In this document: positions 56,131 through 64,000 of the stretch, in pieces
How positions within the stretch are numbered: the first letter of the stretch is position 1
Layout of the letters: every line of letters starts with the position of its first letter
DNA from: Gremmenia infestans
Taxonomy: Eukaryota; Ascomycota; Leotiomycetes; Helotiales; Hamatocanthoscyphaceae
Direction of reading: 5' to 3'
DNA: 64,000 bases
Assembly (NCBI GenBank): GCA_032629725.1
Contig: JAFEVB010000015.1
Location: forward strand, 186,001 to 250,000
Notes under the pieces: generated by a model
The model's input: only the letters and a program-made list of their open reading frames with translations
Told to the model about the DNA's origin: nothing
Databases searched by the model: none
Program-made: the position numbers and the translations under genes

Positions 56131-56510
56131 CTTATATACTTTATATTCTATAAAAACTTCTCTGCCTATCTCTCTATATATAATTGCTCTACTGTTAGAT
56201 AACTAGGATTAAATCCTATAGATAATCTAATGCTTAAGATTAGAAATTTTATAAAACTTAAAATATCTTACTATTACTAATAGAAATAACCGTTTATGTA
56301 ACCAAGGTACTACCTTACTATTACCGACGAAAATAGTCGTATAGACTAGTAGTATACAAATCTATTAGCAATATAACTCCTGATAGCTTACGCGTGCCTT
56401 TAGCATGCCCGCTAAATAGCTTGCTGAGGGCATATAATCTGGAAACACGTGATAAAAACTTGACCAAAGGTGTAAACAAAGGAAACTATACTTATGATAG
56501 CAGAAGGTTT
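56131..56510. other. AT-rich convergent intergenic region
   Basis: AT/TpA-rich with no frame, between GST and regulator 3-prime ends. Confidence 0.5.
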
Positions 56511-59016
56511 TTAGATTTGTTGGATCTGCTGTACTATTCTACTTAGCTCTATGACTTCTTCGAACGGCACCCGCATTTCTATAGACAACCTGCTAAAAAA
56601 GCCGCACGCTATCCCTAGATAGGGTATTCCATCACGGCTTCCAGGATTCGCAGCTATTTCTCTAACTACTATACAGGTAGCTACAGAGACAAGCCAATAA
56701 AAGTTCCTATTTAAGCTTAGCATGCGCATGTAATAGAACAATTGCCTTATAGGCTAGCTTACCAGTTGAATGATATATCAGATGGACCAAGACAACAGCT
56801 GATAGACAAAATCTTCTTGGCTGCTTCAAGGCAAACCTTCTCGCCTGATACATTCGAGTCTTTTGATCTGTCATCCAAAGCTGTATCGCACGGCTTACGT
56901 CGGTGTGCGTAAATGTAGATAAGTGCTTCGTAATACTGAAAGAGGACACTTAGCTGCACATGTCGATACGGATTGCTTCGCACTAAATCGAGGACAACGC
57001 TAGTGCTAATTGGCGATACTTTGATGGGAGTTTGCTGAAACCAGTCCTCCACAAGATGATCCAGTTGCTCAACGCTGGCTATAGAAGCGCACTCAGCGTC
57101 TTGGGACACGTGATTTTTCGAAGAGTTTCTGAGAATCGTAGAGCAGACATTTGCATACTGAAAAGAAATATGCAACCAGTCAGGGCAACTAGTAGACCGT
57201 AGCAGGAAATGATCAATGTACTGCTCGTCTAAAACCTATCAAGCCAAATTTTGAGCGAGTTCGATTAGGTTAATCCTCTCAGGTAAATACTTACAGAAAA
57301 TATATCGTAACGTAGTGCATGAGCCTTTTCTATACAATATAAGAACCAAAATGCTTTTTTGGCATCTCGGATTAAGCTGGGATCTTGGAACAACTGGTTG
57401 ATGCCATTCTCGGTGTTGAGACGAAGTATTTGGGCGCGCCTAATTGCTTTGTGTAACAAGTCGGAGAAGACATTTGAGCCACTCCGATTGGCAAAATGTG
57501 TCTTAAATCTGAGTGAACAAGCTGATAAATAAAAGACGGGGTATCATTGTAACGGACCATAGCAAGAAGTGTCTTGCGCATGTTAGCATATATTCAGGCC
57601 CGATGGGCTAGCGTCCTTGCGCTTACCTGGAAATCGCTGAGCGCGTCATCTTTGGAGATAATACTATTGCGGGCCATTAAGCTCAATTCGAAAAAGGCGA
57701 AACTCATAGTAGTCTGGTTTCCTAGGTATCTAGATGATACCTTGATATCGAGAGCCTGGCATCCAATTGCTAAGATAGCATATGCTAGGGGCGCTGAAAT
57801 TTGGTTGCCTTCCCACTGGTCTTGTGCTCCGGCGACTGTCATCTCGACACGGGATCTATCCAGGAATAGTATTATTCTCGCTAGTCAGCCTTTGTACCAA
57901 GAGAATTGGCAATACACACACCCTAAATTATCACTGCAGCAAGCTGCATTTGTAGAGTTAGCTAAATCATCGGGAGGGAGCTGTGAACTTGCCAATTATA
58001 CACTCATGTACAAAGTCTCGATTGTGCAGCAAATCATCACGCTCTTTTGCGAGAACTGAGTCGCTGAGATCATTCCTGGGATCAGGTTTCCATGTCATTA
58101 CTTTGCGTAAGATACGAGAAAGGTGTTCCCGTTCGTCATTACTAAGGCTTGAATGATCTGATTGCAAGTCCGTAAGCCAACACATCAAAAAGTGATCAGG
58201 CATCGTGACATCATCTACGTAACCATCTGTTCGAACTTGACTTGATATGGCAGGTTTCGGTTCACTCAGGGGTCGCATCGTAGGAAGCTGTGAGAACGAA
58301 AATTCCGCTTCCACAATCTGGTCGATACTGATGTGAGGCGAATTCCCGAGTTCTTCTTGAAGGGATGTGAGCGCAGCCCCCTCTTGCGGAAAGGTTAATC
58401 TCTCGGTAGACGGCGACAGGACCACGTTCGCCAACTGACCATCGCTAGCTCTTCCCGATTCCCAATCCGCAATCACATCTTTATTGAGACCAAGCAAGAA
58501 ATCCATGGAAAATTCAGTCTCCAAGTTAACGCTCCGGTAATTCTCGTTGAAGGGCCTACATGTGTCTTGTGACGACATGAAAATATCAGTTGTCGAAACG
58601 GCGAGATTGGGCATTGTTGGAGAGTGTATTGTGTCAACTGTACTGGTCTTCTCTCTATCGGGATGTAACGTCATGGGCAGTACTCTGTTGCTAGCAATTG
58701 TTCTTGGTAAGGAGCTTTTCCCCCTGTTTGAAGTTGAATATTGGCAATTTAGCGATCTCTGAGTAGAAGATTAGTTGATATTGTGAGAGAGAGAGAGAGA
58801 GGCCGTCATATCCAGTTATACCAATTGACAGTGGGTGCAAGGTTCTTGGCCATCACCTTCTCAAGAAGTCAGAAGATTGAGAAAGCTAGATCAAGTCCTT
58901 GATAACATACAACGTACTTTCCGTGGTTTGCAATTGTTGCAAGCACCGGGGCGCCGCTTTAATAGGCCTTGTGAGCTAGTACTTTGTGGTGCTGTTTGCA
59001 TCTCTTGTTCGGGCAT
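56511..59016 (-). CDS. Zn2Cys6 transcription factor, likely cluster regulator
   Basis: Start ATG at 59016 (MPEQEMQTAPQSTSSQGLL). Exons at complement 58911-59016, 58822-58856 and from 58758 join to GACNNCKPRKVRCDGQEP, CTHCQLRSLNCQYS: a full C-x2-C-x6-C-x5-C-x2-C-x6-C cluster split by two introns. The regulatory domain follows in further exons: LDRSRVEMTVAGAQDQWEGNQISAP, PLAYAILAIGCQALD, LHKAIRRAQILRLN, AKKAFWFLYCIEKAHALRYDIFS and a C-terminal helical block ending at 56511. Internal splice sites between 57,990 and 57,470 are less certain. It sits at the right end of the cluster, so it is the obvious pathway regulator. Confidence 0.75.
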
Positions 59017-60229
59017 GACTGATGGAATGGAAGTTATAGCAGTGAACACAAAAGCAGAATGGGAGACTCTAAATTGTGTGGTTGTAATGTAAAAAGCTGT
59101 TGACTTATTGAAGGGATGATGAAATAGTGATATGTATAGCAAAGACGCAGACATCTGCCGGCTGGTAGACCCTCTGCGACCCCGCAACCCCACCTCTAGA
59201 TACCCTCAGTGTTCCGCGACTACTGCAAGATTCATGATTCTGCATATGTGATAGTGGGCTGATCTCCCGAACTAGAAGTTAGAGCAACGATGGGTTTGAC
59301 TTCAGATAAAGATTGACAGAAAGCAAGCTAGAATACAAGGAAAGTCCTCGTAAGCAAAGTTTAAGTGGTTGGTATATTCTTTATAGCTATTGCTACCTAA
59401 TACCCGCTCTGCCCTCTGATCTTAGCTGTTTTAAGTGCTCTCTGTATGTGCTGGGTACTTTAGCAGGCACCTTGAAACCAATAGGATTAGGCTTGGTCCT
59501 CCCAGAGACTGTAGACCCATATACTGTCCGGCAGTATGGCTTCAGAGATGGACTTTCGCTATAGACATAGAGACAGAAGTATATTTAGACTTCGGCCTTA
59601 CAGATAGGACCAAAGATTACTACTATCCCGCCCCCTTAATGAAGAGCATTGGTTGGCCAAATTCCCACAATACGTAGGAATCTATAGAACTGAATAGCTA
59701 CAGCCCTTGTAAATGGCCCACTATTTGTAGCGAAGGGTACTTGTAAAGTCCCTATAAGGTCCCACTAAGCCCTGGCCGTATTAATATATCGTTAGCTTAT
59801 CCCCCTTGTATTTACGGTAGAGAAACCCACAAATACTCTTTATGTAGGGGGGGGGTGAAGTACCGTCCGGCGTATCCGGAGCGAGGGGAGAGAACCAAAT
59901 GCCGTCGTCGATATCAAACGCCATCTCTGCTTGGACATAGCCGCCAAGCAAATTTTCAGCTCGGAGCAGCACCGTGAGCTGCATGGATCGGGATCTCACC
60001 CGAGCGAGATTTTCGGCGCACCCAGAGGAGTACAAAGGCATAAATACCAATCGTAGAGAATATGCAGATGTCGGCTCGGAGCAACTAGTAATTCACGACG
60101 TAACTTCATTAGAACCTAAACTTGATGACCTACACTGCTTCACCTTACAATGATTATAAAGTAATAACGAGGATTGAAGCCGTGATGACTTAACGTAGGT
60201 CCTGGATTAGCTCTGCGATGGAGGATAAC
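59017..60229. other. Intergenic with repeat and gene fragments
   Basis: 59625-59840 is a diverged copy of the repeat at 44760-44960. On the minus strand 59850-60050 has a coding-like stretch (NLARVRSRSMQLTVLLRAEN, AFDIDDGIWFSP) of unknown origin, too short to name. Otherwise there is no gene. Confidence 0.4.
59625..59840. repeat. Dispersed repeat copy, related to 44760-44960
   Basis: Shares, in the same order, CCCCCTTA, ATAGAACTGAAT, TGGCCCA, GGTACTTGTAA and GTCCCACTAAGCCCT with the copy at 44760-44960. The copies are diverged and non-coding. Confidence 0.55.
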
Positions 60230-60363
60230 ATACTTCGTCCCAGGCGAAACTATTACGCCAAGAATTCTATAGCAGGGGGGTAAAGAACAGTGGTAAACGC
60301 ACCAAAGCAAGGCTCCCTTGCCCTGGTCTTCTTGGCGTAATAGTTTCGCCTGGGACGAAGTAT
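60230..60363. mobile_element. 134-bp MITE with perfect 35-bp inverted repeats
   Basis: 60230-60264 and 60329-60363 are exact reverse complements (outer end ATACTTCGTCCCAGGCG), separated by a 64-bp loop with a G-run. If the outermost TA is the target duplication, the element is CTTCGTCCC...GGGACGAAG flanked by TA, as for Tc1/mariner-type MITEs. There is no coding capacity. The perfect arms suggest a recent insertion without RIP. Confidence 0.8.
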
Positions 60364-62671
60364 AAGTCCTATAGTATCTGTTTGACGGAGATCTTTCCAG
60401 ATTTGTCTTTGAGTTTAATAACTAAGATTACTGACCTGACATTCGGATTAGAATCAGCAGCCTAGCCGTGGCCCAAGTTACCTCGTATATTTGTAATTAC
60501 TTGGCGTTGATGTAGAATAACTTTGTTCCGAATGGCCTGTTCCGACCCAGGCCTAAGATCGGGTTTAGGACCAATCAACTCTCTGAGTCATTAATGTAGG
60601 TCGACCTTAAATCGGGTTTCGAGCCTATACCGTTCCCACCTAGGGCTAGAATCAGCCTTAGGACTAATGCTATTGATAATTTAGGTATTAATGGTCTTTG
60701 ATAGTGAAACAAGAAACCTGCCCTCTTAGTCGTAGTGCTAAGAGAAAATGCTTGGCAGAATCTTGGCAATAGGAGGTTAGGAGATCTTTGCGTTTTTTGC
60801 TTACTTGTTACGCCTTCTGATTGGCTGGTTTGCACACTTCTAATTGGCTGCTCTATAATTAAAGGTTTAATAAAGTGTTATTATCGAATTTTTGGTAGGG
60901 TGGCCGTGCCGTGGCCTATGCGCTCGGCTGCACCCGCTACTGTATATGTATCCCTTCCTAGCGTTTTGGCCTTCCCACTTCATAAGAACCACTAGATTCG
61001 ATCTTATATACGTGACTAGCACTACCTCGAAGCAAATCAGAGACCAATTAGACATTGCAAGTATCCAGACAGTGGTCTACACTAACTCCTATTGAGTGAG
61101 GAGGATATCATCTGAATTATATCTTATAAGGGGAATGTGCGCTAGCACAAGAATAAGACTGCCAGTGTTAGCCCGTGCGCAGAAGGCTTAATCTTACCTC
61201 CTGCCACCTATCCTCTTAGACATCTACACTAAAAGCATTACCATCAGAACCCTGTGAGACCAACAAATACGTCTAATCGTAACATGAAATTTGTGGCTTA
61301 ACATTCTGTAGCGTTGACTTACAAGTTGATGATATTGCAAAGGGTGCGCCCCCTAGGCACCTTGCATTATCGGCTTGATCGTGAAGCCATCAGTCTTCTC
61401 TACATGGCTGATGCTCACAATGGGTCGGACAAGCTGGCTGAAACAGACTCCTTTCTCGTTACAATCGCGAATCCCCGCTTTAGAGGAGTGCGGAGGGTGC
61501 GGGCGGAACATGACCTCGGTCAGCCTCGGTAGGGTGGATCAAGGTTGCGGTAGTCGGGGAACATGTCTGTATCCGTGGAATATGGTGCAGACGGCGTTGG
61601 CGATAGCAATCGACCCTTCAGGACTGGAGACTGTGGCAATGCTCGAGCCCTGGTCAAATTGGGAGTGAGACTTCGGAGAGCGCCGACGAGGCTTGGAGCG
61701 TGATCCAGTGGTGGGCAGACATCTGCTGAAGAGGGCGCCTGTGTTACCTTTATATGGGATCTTCGTAAGACGAGGACCGCTGTGTCTGCTGAGCAGGACG
61801 CGATTTCCTATGATTATCGTCCGACTTGGCTCGCTCGATCGAAGTCAAAGTAAGAGATGTCGCGGTGCTTGTTGCGCAGTCTGCGGGTTTGATAAAGGGA
61901 AGCGGGCGAGCTCTTCTCAGTATTATGTGGGTTGATCGTAGAACTGCTTCGTGATAGCGTGTTAGTGCCACTGTGTCGCCCTTCTTCCAACACATCCTGC
62001 GTTATACCACTTAATAAGTTTATCAAAGTCTCCTCGTTGAGCGAAGAAGCCGAAGCTAGTATATCAATCTCTACCAACATAGTAGGGTTTTCGAACGTTA
62101 GTAATCTCATATTCTTCTCGTCAGCTTCTACACCGCCCTGGAAATATGGTACCCTACACAAGTATATGCCGATGGTTTCAAGGCTTTCACACTTCTCAAT
62201 AACCAAGAATCTCGTCGATTAAGCTACTTTGTCTAACAGATATAATAGTGCCGGAAACTTTTGGCTCGTTCTAGAACTAAGAAGCACGGCTACCGTACAA
62301 TGCTAGCTTGTTCTGGAACTAGGAAGCGCTTTAGGTCCGATCCGTTCACCTGCAAAGTGTGTTGGGTATAGAACACACCAGAGGCCTCTGCATATATTTG
62401 CGAGGAAGTTTAAAGGATAGCTAATCTTTCCGGTTGATGGACCCTTTGCCATTTGTATTGGATCATGGAATCATTGATCAGTATTCACTATAAAATTCTC
62501 TATCGAATCAGCGGTGGCAACATGCCACTATCGAACGGTCCTCCTAGTTTCTCGAGCTCGCGAAAACTATAGAAGATAAAGTAAGCCCCTTAAGAAAGCT
62601 TTATCTGGGGGGAGATGGGGGTGGGGGGGGGGAGTAACTCACGAAAATACCTTTAGCTCGACTTTCAAGAG
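60364..62671. other. Gene-poor region with decayed frames
   Basis: 60540-60700 has two or three imperfect repeats of an ATCGGGTTT..GGACCAAT-like unit. 61814-62206 (minus) is an open 130-codon frame (CESLETIGIYLCRVPYFQGG) that may be a real fragment but has no recognisable motif. A G-run lies at 62610-62633 beside sequence resembling the dispersed repeat. Confidence 0.35.
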
Positions 62672-62899
62672 TTATTCCCTTTTCTGGCGGTTATGATATT
62701 GAATATCGCGAATCATCCTTCCAGTTGCTTCTAATTCCTTTTGTTTTTTATCATATAAATCACTCAAACAAATCAACTCTATGTTTCCGAAATCTATTTT
62801 GTTGTCAAGGGTAACCTGCTGCGAGGAAAGGAATTGTATTTGGTGCTCAGTATCCCCCCGTTTCTTTTCGGCCGGCTCGACGTTATTCGAACTCGCCAT
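62672..62899 (-). CDS. Small hypothetical protein, 75 aa, coiled coil
   Basis: From ATG 62899: MASSNNVEPAEKKRGD, then a Gln/Lys/Glu-rich helical stretch (IQFLSSQQVTLDNKIDFGN and YDKKQKELEATGRMIRDIQ) with heptad spacing. It ends NRQKRE. Its position among repeat remains suggests a transposon-associated small ORF, but I cannot place it in a family. Confidence 0.3.
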   Translation of the reverse strand: MASSNNVEPAEKKRGDTEHQIQFLSSQQVTLDNKIDFGNIELICLSDLYDKKQKELEATGRMIRDIQYHNRQKRE

Positions 62900-64000
62900 A
62901 TTACGAATATTCTTTCTTCGTTTGCTGAGGTAACAGGAAGGCTCGCGGCGATGTGAAAGGGAAAACGTCGCAGGTGATTTGGAGAATATGAGGTTGCTTG
63001 CTGGTGATTTGAAAGAGGATGAGGTTATTAGGGAGTTAAAACGCGAAAGGCGACGTTGCGATGAGGGTGATTTTCATTTCGAAGGTGATCCTAGAACGGT
63101 AACCTCGTGCGCATAAGAAAAAGCGTACGCGCATTCCCTTGACTCCAGCCTAGCTTCCGGACCTTAAACAAGAGATAAGCAAAATAGACTTCTCCGTCGT
63201 CGTTCCCGCCGGGTGTAGCTTCGCGCAGTACTTGTCCTTGCCATTGCTAGCAATGTCTGTATACTAATATGAAGGCGTTAGTTAGTCCTAAATTATCCTC
63301 TAAGGATGGTGTTGCTAAGGTTTTGAGAAAGGTTTAGGACCTTGGTTGGCAATTGAAGTCTCGTCTTAATGACTTGACGGATGTTTGTTTGGTTAAGGCT
63401 ATCCTAGCGGACTTAGGTCCCTGACGATGGTTCGGAAGAATATGGAAGTGGGGATAAGGAGCTCGAGGATGCTATGGAGGAGCAATTAAGAGCTGGTTGT
63501 GGTGGCCGTAGTAGACGTGGTGGTCGGGGTCGTTCTTAAGCTTCGGTCGGGTGGGGAAAAGATTTCATCCCGAAACACCTGGCTATTCTTAGTATGCAAG
63601 GCAGATATTCAAAGTAGAGCATATACCTGGCTATCGAATTTCTAAGCTATTTACAACTCCAATTAACTTGCTCATTTAATATATAAGCCGCATGCCACAT
63701 TAAGACCGCGCCTTTCCTTGTTTTATGATCGATATCCAGCCCTAGGACAACAAGAATGCTTCCGTCTATTTCAAGAATGTGAATATCGGCCAGTTGCGAT
63801 ATAAGCTTTCTCTTCTAACTTCGATAACTACGCCTGGCTAATGTGCATCTTTATATTTGAACGTAGCATAGGGTTATCGCCGTAGTTCCACCATTGCTAT
63901 CTTCACTAGTGAGCAATCAGCCAGATCTGTCATGCTAAATCTGTCATGCTCTAGCGCCTAAGCAGAGCAGCGATGCTGACTTATCGCATTAGAAGCGTCA
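62900..64000. other. Right end, repeat-derived remnants
   Basis: No intact gene. 63269-63539 holds the decayed ORF listed separately. 63540-64000 reads as stop-riddled, coding-like sequence in the plus strand, as an old mobile element would. Confidence 0.4.
63269..63539 (+). pseudogene. Decayed small ORF with RGG-like C-terminus
   Basis: The frame from ATG 63269 reads MKALVSPKLSSKDGVAKVL, then meets TAG at 63335-63337. It continues DLGWQLKSRLNDLTDVCLV, hits TGA near 63422, and after a one-base frame change runs DGSEEYGSGDKELEDAMEEQ and ends CGGRSRRGGRGRS at 63539. Basic Gly/Arg tails occur in RNA-binding and gag-like proteins. The family is unknown; probably a mobile-element remnant. Confidence 0.3.

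Larger units (their letters stand above)
35758..59016. other. Candidate polysaccharide synthesis and tailoring gene cluster (nine genes)
   Basis: In order: MFS (-), acyltransferase-3 (+), aldo/keto reductase (-), MFS (+), heparinase-like lyase (+), GT2 synthase (+), galactose oxidase (-), GST (+), Zn2Cys6 regulator (-). Divergent pairs share promoters at 37374-38618, 41872-42563 and 54327-55214. Every membrane or lumenal step of a decorated polymer is represented, and a local regulator is present. The grouping is my inference from content and contiguity. The boundaries are set by the gene-free stretches on both sides. Confidence 0.6.

Noticed and set aside
35758..59016. Cluster as a polyketide or non-ribosomal peptide cluster
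   Set aside because: No PKS, NRPS, terpene cyclase or DMATS gene is present; the only backbone-type enzyme is the GT2 synthase.

Overview
The window is nuclear DNA of a filamentous ascomycete (Pezizomycotina). The evidence is short introns (about 40-110 nt, GT...AG with CTAAC/CTGAC-like branch points), a prenylated TeaR-type polarity protein, Zn2Cys6 regulators, UstYa-type (DUF3328) genes, a GprH-like receptor, and AT-rich TpA-loaded blocks with CAG/TGG-to-TAG type stops that look like repeat-induced point mutation (RIP). I cannot fix the genus; a leotiomycete-like fungus is a guess.

Layout. 1-6.4 kb: a GNAT acetyltransferase, a probable solo LTR, two UstYa-family pseudogenes facing tail to tail, and a small divergent protein kinase. 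6.4-32.4 kb: mostly housekeeping or conserved genes, namely a CxxC protein, about 4 kb of microsatellite-rich DNA, TeaR, a calcineurin-like phosphoesterase, a small hypothetical protein, a Zn2Cys6 regulator, a 1441-codon conserved gene carrying one in-frame TAG, a 712-aa low-complexity protein, and a cAMP-receptor-like GPCR. 32.4-35.7 kb is gene-free.

35.8-59.0 kb is the standout region. It holds nine genes that read as one dedicated cluster: MFS transporter, membrane acyltransferase-3, membrane-anchored aldo/keto reductase, second MFS transporter, heparinase II/III-type polysaccharide lyase, processive GT2 synthase with all cellulose-synthase-type motifs (D, DDG, DxD, TED, QxxRW), membrane-anchored galactose oxidase, GST, and a Zn2Cys6 regulator. 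I infer a polysaccharide synthesis and tailoring cluster: polymer made by GT2, trimmed by the lyase, acylated by the acyltransferase, oxidised or reduced by galactose oxidase and the AKR at membranes, and controlled by the local regulator. I know of no described fungal cluster with this gene set.

The cluster is riddled with transposon remains: a solo LTR with a 5-bp target duplication that rewrites the end of the second MFS gene, a Mutator-type element with a 9-bp duplication, and an inverted-repeat element starting five bases after the GT2 stop. 59-64 kb holds a 134-bp MITE with 35-bp inverted repeats, dispersed-repeat fragments and degraded small ORFs.

All gene models are hand-spliced from the sequence. 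Names rest on motif recognition, not on database searches.
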